A program made the translations under genes and the position numbers. A stretch of DNA of 64,000 nucleotides, taken from the NCBI RefSeq assembly GCF_023518235.1, contig NZ_CP090423.1, positions 992,001-1,056,000 of the forward strand, read 5' to 3'. A model generated the notes under the pieces. That model was given only the letters and a program-made list of their open reading frames with translations, made no database searches and was not told where the DNA came from. Positions within the stretch are counted from its first letter, which is position 1; each line of letters opens with the position of its first letter. This stretch comes from Stenotrophomonas maltophilia. GTDB taxonomy: Bacteria > Pseudomonadota > Gammaproteobacteria > Xanthomonadales > Xanthomonadaceae. Shown piece by piece: positions 35,629 through 43,228 of the stretch.

Positions 35629-36303
35629 ATGACCACCAAGACCCCGCCTCGCCTGCTTACCGCTGCTGAGGTTGGCGCCTGCATTCGCCAGTTCCGCCAG
35701 TTGCGTCATTGGTCGCAAGAACAATTGGCCGAGATCTCGGGCCTGAACGTGCGAACAGTTCAGCGGGTTGAGCAGGGTGACTCGGCCAGTTTCGACACCC
35801 GTCGCGCACTGGCGCGCGCCTTCGATTTCAATGACATCGATGCACTCAACAAGCCTTTCTCGCTGCCGACAGACGAGGAACTGCAGGCGGCGCAAGCGCA
35901 GTTTGAGCGCGACTACATCACCCTGGCGGTGTCCCCGCTTGCTGCTGGGCGCGAGCTGGCCAGCCTGATCGTTTCGTGCGACATGGATCTGTCCGAACCG
36001 GCTTTCGAGCTGTCGCGCGAGGCGGCGAGCGAGTTTGCTGCACTGGTCGACTACTACCGTGAGTATCGCGACTGCCAAGACCTGTATTCAGAAGTCGACA
36101 AGCTAGACATCTACGACGGGCTGCAGCAGCGCATTGAGGTCCTGCGGGAACTGGGAGTATCACTGTCGCACGGTCAGCGTAAGGTCGTCATTCGGATGGG
36201 CTCAGGTATGCCGATGGATGCCACGGTCCTGTACGTCGTGGCGTTTCGCCTCGGCCACGAGTGCAGTCAGATCGTAACTCCTAAGGCAGCACGCATCGGC
36301 TGA
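35629..36303 (+). CDS. XRE-family transcriptional regulator
   Basis: The product has 224 residues. The N-terminal HTH is IRQFRQLRHWSQEQLAEISG, LNVRTVQRVEQG, the XRE pattern; the C-terminal two thirds have no motif I recognise and may sense a ligand. It stands alone with a GGAG-like site before the ATG. A remnant of this gene is at 21693-21780. Confidence 0.85.
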   Translation: MTTKTPPRLLTAAEVGACIRQFRQLRHWSQEQLAEISGLNVRTVQRVEQGDSASFDTRRALARAFDFNDIDALNKPFSLPTDEELQAAQAQFERDYITLAVSPLAAGRELASLIVSCDMDLSEPAFELSREAASEFAALVDYYREYRDCQDLYSEVDKLDIYDGLQQRIEVLRELGVSLSHGQRKVVIRMGSGMPMDATVLYVVAFRLGHECSQIVTPKAARIG

Positions 36304-36344
36304 GTCAGCATTCATTAGATCGATAGTGGTGGCGATACATCTGA

Positions 36345-36440
36345 CAGATGTCTATTGATCGCGCCGTCGCAGTACAGTCCCTGGAGGTTGCCCTGCCTTA
36401 GTCAGCGATAGCGCTGGTCCGGCCCCAGCACAAGACCCTG
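36345..36440 (+). pseudogene. Degenerate fragment of the DUF6988-like gene
   Basis: About 95 bp resemble 34855-34960, around the part coding for MSLDHAVAVQSLIATLPQSA, SLVRPQYEAL. An in-frame stop and small changes break it. It sits between the regulator gene and the repeat array at 36520. Confidence 0.55.
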
Positions 36441-36519
36441 ATTCGTGCGACAGCAAGGTTCTTAGCTTTCGAGGCAGCGAATTTTTGATGTGCCCTGAAC
36501 CCTCGCGAAGATCCACTAT

Positions 36520-36609
36520 GGAGACGCCGTCGATTTCTGGATCCAGACCTAAGAAGCCCTCGAGTTCTGGATCCACAGGCAACTCGTCCTTGAGTTCCTG
36601 ACTGCGCAC
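36520..36609. repeat. Three tandem 30-bp units
   Basis: Units start at 36520, 36550 and 36580 and are clearly related to the array at 21541-21660 (shared TCGATTTCTGGATCCA core and identical last unit ending ACTGCGCAC). No gene is seen in 36304-36617. Confidence 0.6.
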
Positions 36610-36617
36610 CTGAGTGG

Positions 36618-37187
36618 TCAAGCTCCGCCCGGGTGAAGGCTCTGCGCCCAGTACTCTAGGAACTCCTCTTGAGCAATCGTTTCGATTGCGCCTGGCCTGG
36701 CATGCCGCACCATGTGGATGGCATCCGATGCCCGCTTGGCCTCGCCAGACTGCAGCAAAAGCATGGCAGCGACCGTTCCCGCGCGTCCCAACCCCCCCTT
36801 GCAGTGGACCACGATCCTTTGACCGCTCAGCATGTCAGCGACGAGCTCAGCACTTAGCTGTAGCCAATCTTTGAGGAGTCTGTCGTCTGGTGCGGCTCCA
36901 TCAGTGATTGGCAGTCCATGCCAAGAGATGCCCTTCCCCGCCACTATCGCCGGTAAGCTCTCGATTCGAAGGTCCTTGAGCTCCCAAGGCTCAAGCAAGG
37001 TGACTAGGTGAGTGGCACCCCAGTCCTGAATAGCCGAGACGTCCACATCTAGGTCTCTCGCCCATGCTCCAGTCATGGCGACTTCCTGGTACTTGCCTGG
37101 CGCAAATGTCACCCCTATGCCGCCTCCATGGGCTCCAACAGGCAACTCTGCAATCAGTAACGGGTGGCTAGCGCTGGTGCGCATCAT
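36618..37187 (-). CDS. Dual-specificity / CDKN3-type protein phosphatase
   Basis: About 189 residues from the ATG at 37187 (GGGAGAG 7 nt upstream; a second ATG follows at once). The P-loop signature IVVHCKGGLGRAG contains the HC-x5-R active site (nucleophile Cys, phosphate-binding Arg); a general-acid Asp is probably in PITDGAAPDD. It is a cytoplasmic cysteine phosphatase, substrate unknown. Single gene in this direction. Confidence 0.85.
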   Translation of the reverse strand: MMRTSASHPLLIAELPVGAHGGGIGVTFAPGKYQEVAMTGAWARDLDVDVSAIQDWGATHLVTLLEPWELKDLRIESLPAIVAGKGISWHGLPITDGAAPDDRLLKDWLQLSAELVADMLSGQRIVVHCKGGLGRAGTVAAMLLLQSGEAKRASDAIHMVRHARPGAIETIAQEEFLEYWAQSLHPGGA

Positions 37188-37386
37188 TTCGGCTCTCCCA
37201 ACATGCGGTAACGTTCTGCGTCGTGCGCCGGGGCGCTCCCCGCTCATTCGCTGCACGGCTAGGATATCGGATGTTCAGATATCGTTGAACTGGAGAGAAC
37301 ACCTAAGGGTCAATATCGGAAAGTCAGATAGACAGTCTGTGGGCAGGTTGATATCCTGACAACTGGTATCGCGATTTGAGGGCTGT

Positions 37387-38166
37387 GTGGCCTATGTCGT
37401 TAGCCAACCGACCCTCATCGCGCCCTGGCCAGAACTGGACAATTTCGTTCGTTCAATAGGTCCCTTTCTTGCGTGCGCGTGGTGCGCGCTAGAGCGCTCA
37501 AGAACGGCTAGTTCGCCGGTAGCTGCTGAGGGGTTGGCCTCGCAGGCACTTGACACGCTTGCGACGCTGCGCGTCCTCCATCGCGAACCAGTCGAATGTT
37601 CTCGGCTTGCCGCAAGATCTCTGTATGAGCCCCTGGCTTGGTCCTACAAATCTCCGTGGTCTCGCAGTGACTTGAACCTTGAGTCGGCATTGACCCGGTC
37701 GCTCACCCAGTGGGCGGCTGAGTGCACGCCCAGTGCGAGGCGGAATCTCGGAATTTCACTGGCATCCACCGAAGCTCGAGCGTACTTGGCAAACCTTCTG
37801 CGGAAGCATCGGTTGGACCCGAAGCTAGGCGACGGGCTTCAGTCGATTGGATCGCCTGAATGGAATGCGCTCAGCTTGGGGCGTAAGCGCTACGTGCTGT
37901 GGGCGAGCATGCGAAATTCTGCCTCGGAGTTCATACAAAGCGGTTTGGATGAGCATGCCGCGAGGCGAGCACTTGATCGCGAGATAAAACGCAGATGCAT
38001 CTGGTTAGCTGGACGCGAGCAAGCTGGAACCCTCGCCCGGAAGGATTTTTGCTTCTTGCCTGGTCAGGGTTGGCGTCAGCCGTTGATCCTGGACGTTGCA
38101 ATGGAGACTTTCCTGCCGCTGGGCATGGCGTACTGGCTGGAACCTAGCGGCAGTTGGCAGCTTTAG
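37387..38166 (+). CDS. Hypothetical protein
   Basis: The product has 259 residues from a GTG at 37387. Helical, with several Trp and a conserved-looking block RRALDREIKRRCIWLAGREQ. No membrane helix or catalytic motif was recognised. It is divergent from the phosphatase gene, 200 bp away. Low GC relative to the transposon and copper genes suggests separate origin. Function unknown. Confidence 0.6.
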   Translation: MAYVVSQPTLIAPWPELDNFVRSIGPFLACAWCALERSRTASSPVAAEGLASQALDTLATLRVLHREPVECSRLAARSLYEPLAWSYKSPWSRSDLNLESALTRSLTQWAAECTPSARRNLGISLASTEARAYLANLLRKHRLDPKLGDGLQSIGSPEWNALSLGRKRYVLWASMRNSASEFIQSGLDEHAARRALDREIKRRCIWLAGREQAGTLARKDFCFLPGQGWRQPLILDVAMETFLPLGMAYWLEPSGSWQL

Positions 38167-38345
38167 CTTCTAGTCTGAGTAGACCGACCAGCTGCCACGG
38201 GTCCATGAGATGGTTTGAGGGGGCTCAGGACTCTATCGCGGTAAACGCCCCCCCAGGTCTATATCGACGGTTCTCCAACGAAGCGCTGGACCTTGGTTGA
38301 CCGGCGAGCCTGTGGCCCATTGGACGCTGGCCAAGAGATGGCCCT

Positions 38346-38777
38346 CTAGTACTCGTTCAGTCGCTTACGGATTGCCTCGATGGCATCGTCCAGTCCCGCG
38401 TCGTCCTCGGGGTAAGGAGAACAAAACAGTTGAACCGGGACCCAGCAATGTTCCTGTCCCGGTTGTACATAGGGGGCGTAATCATCTAGTAGCCATGCAG
38501 AGCCGATGGGCTGGGAAACGTTGGCAAGATCCTTCGTCGGCCCAGTCCAGTCTATGTATGGCAAGCGGGCAAACCAACCCGGGGCCGCTCCTTCGCAAGC
38601 CAATAGGTCGGCAATCTCGCGAAATCTAGGCTCCGGAACTGTGGTGAAGATGACTAGACCCTCAAAGAGCGACTTTGCCGACTCCAGAAATTCGTAGAGG
38701 CCCGGGCGCGGGATCTGGCTTACAGCGTTGGAAATCAGCGTTCCTTCTAAGTCCAAGGCGAGGATGGACGGGCGCAT
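38346..38777 (-). CDS. HAD/NIF-like phosphatase
   Basis: The product has 143 residues from the ATG at 38777. The first motif LALDLEGTLISN (D-x-D/E-G-T-L) and the later LLDDYAPYV and LVIFTTV are HAD motifs. The usual second Asp of DxDGT is Glu here, which may limit phosphatase turnover. A strong terminator follows upstream of it (38818-38864). Substrate unknown. Confidence 0.75.
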   Translation of the reverse strand: MRPSILALDLEGTLISNAVSQIPRPGLYEFLESAKSLFEGLVIFTTVPEPRFREIADLLACEGAAPGWFARLPYIDWTGPTKDLANVSQPIGSAWLLDDYAPYVQPGQEHCWVPVQLFCSPYPEDDAGLDDAIEAIRKRLNEY

Positions 38778-38817
38778 TGTGTAATGGTCCTCTTTGGCGG
38801 GGGTGAACGTCGGTACC

Positions 38818-38864
38818 GCTACCAAGCCCCGCCGGAGGGTGATCCGCCGGCGGGGCTTGGTAGC
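38818..38864. terminator. 18-bp perfect hairpin between two minus-strand genes
   Basis: GCTACCAAGCCCCGCCGG (38818-38835) pairs with CCGGCGGGGCTTGGTAGC (38847-38864) around an 11-nt loop. It lies directly after the stop of the broken gene at 38866 and before the HAD gene, so it ends the former's transcript. No T-run follows, yet the stem is very strong. Confidence 0.6.
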
Positions 38865-38865
38865 A

Positions 38866-39349
38866 TCAGACATCTTCGAACTCGCTCGCTTGCTTGAGTT
38901 GGTTCTCAAGGAAATCAATGCGCTTCTGAAGATCGGCACTTAGATAGGCTTTGTCCGTAAAGTCCATTGCTGTCTCAGGGATCATCTCCAGCTCGACGCG
39001 TGTGGATGTAGCTGATGTACAGCGCCGCATTCCAGCTCGCTTCGCTCAATGGCAGTGTTGAGCGGTTGATGATGCGGGCGGTGATGACTGGCTTGGGCCC
39101 AAAGAAGCTGTTTTCCATCCGGAACTCTGGATCAACCGCACTGACCCTCTTTAGCTCGGCGATAGTAGGAAGTTGATCGTTGGCCTCCTGTCATAGCGCT
39201 TCTATCTCCTTGGGATTGCTATCCCTGATGTGCTTAACCTGCCCTCTCACCACCTGCCTTACGGAAGCGTTTGGGTAGGTCTGGTTCAGTTTTTCAAGAA
39301 GGTCGGCAGGGATTCGTGAGAAAAACAGCCGAATCGTCTCTAACACCAT
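38866..39349 (-). pseudogene. Broken gene: internal TGA plus a frameshift
   Basis: The ATG at 39349 opens MVLETIRLFFSRIPADLLEK... and stops at TGA 39191-39193 after 52 residues. The same frame then reads QEANDQLPTIAELKRVSAVD ... YISYIHTRR and stops; the coherent sequence moves to another frame (MIPETAMDFTDKAYLSADLQ) and ends QASEFEDV at 38866. One stop and one indel would restore about 160 residues. Family unknown; the middle part resembles small lipoprotein-like domains. Confidence 0.65.
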
Positions 39350-39521
39350 GATTCAACGAGGAAACACCCCTCGACGTCAGGCAGTTCGTGGATTACAGAC
39401 CTAGGCTTGATTGAACCAGAAGCCGCGTGACACAGGCATTCCTGGAGTACTGCTCAGGCACGCGTGCCCTTCTTGAATATTGGATTCAAGAGTTTCCACG
39501 CTCCTGACCCAACGGAAACCT

Positions 39522-40463
39522 TCAAGAAGGCTCTGACCGTCGCCTGATCCATTGCAGTAGTTCCTCGTGCGGGATCGTACGTCCAGCGTCGACGTCGGCC
39601 ATACCCTCGCGGGTCCGCCGTTCCTTCTCTTCCTCGGTCAATCCCGGAAGGAGTGCTAGTAGCTTATCTTCAGGGCTCATAGGCCGATGAGCTGTGCTCA
39701 AGTTGGCTTGATTCTCGTGAAAAAATATGGGCAGGATCTGGGGATCATCCAAGCCCGCCGGCAAAGGCAGCGATACGTCGTGGACCGCCAAGTCGATGAT
39801 GACGTCCAAATCTGAGCATAAGGGCTGTATGGCGGTGGTCACCAGACGAGCCGCCCGCTCGGCGAAAGCCAGGTCCACCACCAGCCAGATCAACAGACCG
39901 GGAGGCTGTTCGACGCCCCCTGACGAGTGAGTTTCCAGGAGATAGGCCGACGAGACGAAGTCGGCGTGCTCAAGGCTGCCGCTGATGGCCGGAGCGAGCC
40001 AAGCCGGCGCGGCCTGGGCAGGTCTCACCGCGAACTCCGCCGGCGCCAGACGTTCCACCCTGGCCAGAAAGCCCGTATCCAACAATGTCGCAACCTCTTC
40101 CGGGTACAGGACAACGCCGCCGTAGTTGGGATTGAGCATCAACGTCGCGCCGCGAGTACCGGTTAGCAGCTCACGGCCTGAAACTCCCAGAATTCTGACA
40201 GCAGACGAGCTGGCCGCCTGCGCCTTGTCGAGCGAGGTAAAGAAAGGGATCGCATCGAAACCGTCAGGATGGCGGAACTGGACCAGCCGCAGTGTCTGCG
40301 CGTCGTCCGAGATGGGCGCATGCACGTACACGATCGCATCCATCAGTCGCTTGAAGAATGCGCGTTCCTCGGCCGCACTGTCGCGGGCCCGTTCAAAGGA
40401 AGCCTCCAGCGCTGTCTCCGCAGACGTAGTCCCTCTTCCACGCGGCCTGCTCGGTTGCTTCAT
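39522..40463 (-). CDS. SseB-family protein
   Basis: About 313 residues from the ATG at 40463. Residues around 70-150 (FDAIPFFTSLDKAQAASSSA, then GRELLTGTRGATLMLNPNYG) match the SseB N-terminal domain, and an SseB C-terminal-like part follows, with an acidic helix at the end. The family is named after a type III secretion enhancer but is widespread with unknown job. Its start is 3 bp after the stop of the next upstream gene, so the two form an operon. Confidence 0.8.
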   Translation of the reverse strand: MKQPSRPRGRGTTSAETALEASFERARDSAAEERAFFKRLMDAIVYVHAPISDDAQTLRLVQFRHPDGFDAIPFFTSLDKAQAASSSAVRILGVSGRELLTGTRGATLMLNPNYGGVVLYPEEVATLLDTGFLARVERLAPAEFAVRPAQAAPAWLAPAISGSLEHADFVSSAYLLETHSSGGVEQPPGLLIWLVVDLAFAERAARLVTTAIQPLCSDLDVIIDLAVHDVSLPLPAGLDDPQILPIFFHENQANLSTAHRPMSPEDKLLALLPGLTEEEKERRTREGMADVDAGRTIPHEELLQWIRRRSEPS

Positions 40464-40465
40464 GG

Positions 40466-40738
40466 TCAGATGCGATGAGGGCCGAGCGGGTACCCGGAGA
40501 ACCAATCCGCCTCGATCTCGCTGCTCAGGTAGGGTCGTACGAAGGCCGACTGGGTCAGCGCTCGCAGCCGCTCTTCGTGCTCAGCAATCGCCTCGATGTC
40601 GCTGACGGTTGGATAGTGCCGCAGCAGTCGATATGCCTCTTGCCGCACCTCTTTAGGCACGGCTTGGCTGGCCGCTAGCTGCCTGAGGAACGCGCCCGCC
40701 TGCAGCACATTGCGGGTGCGCTCAGATGGCATCGTCAT
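40466..40738 (-). CDS. BPSL0761-type small protein
   Basis: The product has about 90 residues from the ATG at 40738 (or 40732). The block ERTRNVLQAGAFLRQLAASQ, then VRQEAYRLLRHYPTVSDIEA, is the usual BPSL0761-family sequence. It is directly followed by the SseB-like gene. Function unknown; helical. Confidence 0.75.
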   Translation of the reverse strand: MTMPSERTRNVLQAGAFLRQLAASQAVPKEVRQEAYRLLRHYPTVSDIEAIAEHEERLRALTQSAFVRPYLSSEIEADWFSGYPLGPHRI

Positions 40739-40856
40739 GACATCAAGAATGACTAGCACTAAGGAATGCTTAGCTTATCGCGTTTGTGGCCGGCCAGGGC
40801 ACGGTGCAACTACAGACCTTGCGATTCCTGTATTAATGTAATATAATCAATAACTT

Positions 40857-40885
40857 AATTCGCATAAGTGAGCGTTATGTCCATG
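40857..40885. other. Weak dif-like sequence
   Basis: AATTCGCATAA is one mismatch from a XerC arm and TTATGT lies 7 bp further, where a XerD arm would start after 6. The spacing is off by one and the second arm is poor. I record it as a possible relic only. Confidence 0.25.
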
Positions 40886-40921
40886 GAGTGAGGGCCAATA
40901 GGAACGAGCAGGTAGCCTGAG

Positions 40922-40940
40922 CCTTCCCATGATGGGAAGG
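40922..40940 (-). promoter_or_regulatory. CueR-type operator, leftward
   Basis: CCTTCCCAT and ATGGGAAGG form a palindrome with a 1-bp centre, inside a minus-strand TTGACC-19-CAGGCT arrangement as in copper-responsive MerR-type promoters. No copper gene lies to its left within 450 bp. A second copy is at 40986-41004. Confidence 0.65.
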
Positions 40941-40981
40941 TCAACAACGCGGGACGGATTACCACTCAACTTGCCTGTCGT

Positions 40982-41012
40982 TTGACCTTCCCACCGTGGG
41001 AAGGCTCATCGT
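40982..41012 (+). promoter_or_regulatory. CueR-type promoter of the copper chaperone and efflux genes
   Basis: TTGACC (40982-40987), a 19-bp spacer holding the palindrome CCTTCCCAC-C-GTGGGAAGG (40986-41004), and a weak -10 (CATCGT) about 41007-41012. This is the standard CueR arrangement; the regulator gene itself is not in this window. Confidence 0.75.
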
Positions 41013-41053
41013 CACGCCGTCGGCAAACCGCCGATGCTTTTGGAGGGTTGTCC

Positions 41054-41317
41054 ATGAATCTCGTTGTTGAAGGTATGACCTGTGGTCACTGTGTCCGAAC
41101 GGTCACCCAAGCCATTCAGGCCCTTGACCCCCACGCCCAGGTGGACGTCGATCTGGGCAGTGGCGTGGTCAAGATCGAGGGCCTGCTTGCCGTAGAACAG
41201 GCGGTTGAGGCTATCCAGCGGCAAGGCTATGTGATCGCTGCGGTGCTCCCTTCTGAGGCTGGTACGCCGGCCGCCCCGGCCGTCGCATCCTCCTGCTGCG
41301 GCGGATGCCACCGCTGA
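41054..41317 (+). CDS. Copper chaperone-like HMA protein
   Basis: The product has 87 residues from the ATG at 41054. One HMA domain with the metal site GMTCGHCVRTV and a Cys-rich C-terminal tail (SSCCGGCHR) that could bind further copper. It is the first gene after the CueR-type promoter. It probably carries Cu(I) in the cytosol to the exporter; the longer reading frame upstream includes the promoter and is not used. Confidence 0.88.
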   Translation: MNLVVEGMTCGHCVRTVTQAIQALDPHAQVDVDLGSGVVKIEGLLAVEQAVEAIQRQGYVIAAVLPSEAGTPAAPAVASSCCGGCHR

Positions 41318-41454
41318 GTCCGCGCGAGGGCTTGATCCTGATCAATGACAGTCGGCCCCAAGAGGGCTAGACTGGCCATCATGAGAGCTCGCACGTCCCC
41401 TGCCCTGATCTGCCCAGCGTCCGCAGGCGCTGCTTCGGGCGTGCGGGAGCTGTC

Positions 41455-41850
41455 ATGGTGAGGCTGCTGAGGCGGTGGCGGCGACCCCGTTCTCGTGCCC
41501 GACTGGCATGGCTGGGACTGTGGGCGCTGCTGCTGCAGCAACTCGCGCTGGTGGCTTACGCCTGTCCGCTGGAATCGGTGGAAGCTGGACAAGCGACCCT
41601 GATGGTCGGTTGCGAAGAGATGTCCACGCCGGATCCCGATGCTCCGGCGTTGTGCGACCAGCATTGCCAGCGCGATCACATCGCCACGGCCGATGCGAAG
41701 GCCCCTCAAGTGCCTTACCAGCCCGCGCTGGCCGCCTTCGCGCTGGTGCAGGCTCTGTTGCCACCGGTACACGCGCAGTTGTATCGGGATGTTCCGGTGT
41801 GCGTGTCCGATCCGCCTCCCCTGCAGCGCTTCTGTAGCCTGCTGATTTAA
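41455..41850 (+). CDS. Periplasmic or membrane-anchored metal-related small protein
   Basis: The product has 131 residues from an ATG at 41455. A basic start and a hydrophobic helix (LAWLGLWALLLQQLALVAYA) suggest a signal or anchor. The rest has Cys pairs (ACPLES, VGCEEMS, LCDQHCQRDH) likely to bind metal. It lies directly before the efflux operon. The family is not known to me with certainty; DUF2946-like proteins have similar layout. Confidence 0.65.
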   Translation: MVRLLRRWRRPRSRARLAWLGLWALLLQQLALVAYACPLESVEAGQATLMVGCEEMSTPDPDAPALCDQHCQRDHIATADAKAPQVPYQPALAAFALVQALLPPVHAQLYRDVPVCVSDPPPLQRFCSLLI

Positions 41851-41923
41851 GCCCCCTCCTGGATTGACCCGTGCTCGTGCTGCATGCGTTGCAGCGCGCT
41901 CGTTGTCGTTTCCCGGAGGTCTT

Positions 41924-43228
41924 ATGGAGATGTCTTTCTTCTTGCGTGCAAGGCGCAAGATGGCGTGTGGGTTCGTGTTTGCCCTGGCGCTCAGTGGTCC
42001 TGTGCTGGCGGCATCGCCCGCTATCCCGATCAGCTACACAGAAGCCCTACAACGGGCGCTTGCTAACGCCCCAACCCTGCACGTGCGCCGATCGCAGATC
42101 GATGCCAGTACCGAAGAAGCCGCGCGTGCTGGCGCGCTTCCCGACCCACGTTTGATCGTGGGGCTGGCGAACTGGCCCGTCAGCGGACCCGATGCCTTCA
42201 GCTTGCGGGCCGATGAGATGACCACCCAGCAAATCGGTCTGATGCAGGAGTTTCCTGCGCGTGCGAAACGACGTGCCGAGCACGCGTTGGCGCAAGCGAC
42301 GCTGGCGCAAGCGCGCTCACTGTCGATGGCCGAACAGCAGATGGTGGCCCAAGCGGCCGCGCTGGCCTGGATCGAGCTGTGGAGTACGCAGCAAGCCGTA
42401 GATGCGTTGGAGGGTCTGCGCGAGCCGGCCCGTATAGCCGAGCGTGCGGCGCGTGCTCGCTTGGCAGGCGGCACGGCCGGGGCCAGTGATGTGCTTGCCG
42501 CCCAGGCCGCCCTACTGCAGTTGGACAATCGCCTGGAGCAGGTACATGCGGAGCACGCCGCCGCGCAGGCCGGCCTGGCGCGGTGGTTGGGTATTGCACC
42601 AGAGGCGATCTTGGCCAGTGGTGCGGCACCGGATTTTTCGCAGTTGCCATTGGAGCCCACCCAACTGCTGGCCAAACTGGACCAACACACGCCACTACTG
42701 GGCTGGGAGGCACGCGAGAGCTTAGCCCAGGCCCAGGTGGATGCGGCCGTGGCCGAAACCCGCCCGGATTGGAGTGTGGAGCTCACCTACGGACGTCGCG
42801 AGCGCGCACCCGACGGCATGGCGCGCAGCGACATGCTCATGGTGGAAGTGGGTGTGGGCCTGCCGCTGTTCCAGAAGAACCGCCAAGCACGAGGCATCGC
42901 GGCACGGCGGGCCGAGCTGGAGGCGGTGTCCGCAGAGCGCGATGAGGCCCGGCGCATCCAAGCCGAGTCGGTGCAACGCGCGATAGCGCGATGGCGCGGG
43001 TTAACCGGCCAGTTGGAGCGCCAGAACACGCAGAGCCTGCCTTTGGCGCGCGATCGTGCACGCACGGCGTTGGCCGCCTACGGCGCCGGTGCCGACCTGC
43101 AGCCGTGGCTGGAAGCGCGGCGCGATGAGATCGAATTGCACCTGGAGAACGCCCGTCTGCTGGGCGAACAGGGCCGTGCCTGGGCGGCACTGGCCTATCT
43201 GCTACCCCATGAGGAGAACACGCCATGA
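41924..43228 (+). CDS. cusC: Outer membrane efflux channel CusC/CzcC-like
   Basis: About 434 residues from the ATG at 41924 (GGAGGT upstream). Signal peptide, then two TolC-type repeats with long helical parts (ARLAGGTAGASDVLAAQAAL; AYGAGADLQPWLEARRDEIE). It forms the outer membrane trimer that takes copper from CusB/CusA. Its stop overlaps the next start by 4 bp. Confidence 0.92.
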   Translation: MEMSFFLRARRKMACGFVFALALSGPVLAASPAIPISYTEALQRALANAPTLHVRRSQIDASTEEAARAGALPDPRLIVGLANWPVSGPDAFSLRADEMTTQQIGLMQEFPARAKRRAEHALAQATLAQARSLSMAEQQMVAQAAALAWIELWSTQQAVDALEGLREPARIAERAARARLAGGTAGASDVLAAQAALLQLDNRLEQVHAEHAAAQAGLARWLGIAPEAILASGAAPDFSQLPLEPTQLLAKLDQHTPLLGWEARESLAQAQVDAAVAETRPDWSVELTYGRRERAPDGMARSDMLMVEVGVGLPLFQKNRQARGIAARRAELEAVSAERDEARRIQAESVQRAIARWRGLTGQLERQNTQSLPLARDRARTALAAYGAGADLQPWLEARRDEIELHLENARLLGEQGRAWAALAYLLPHEENTP

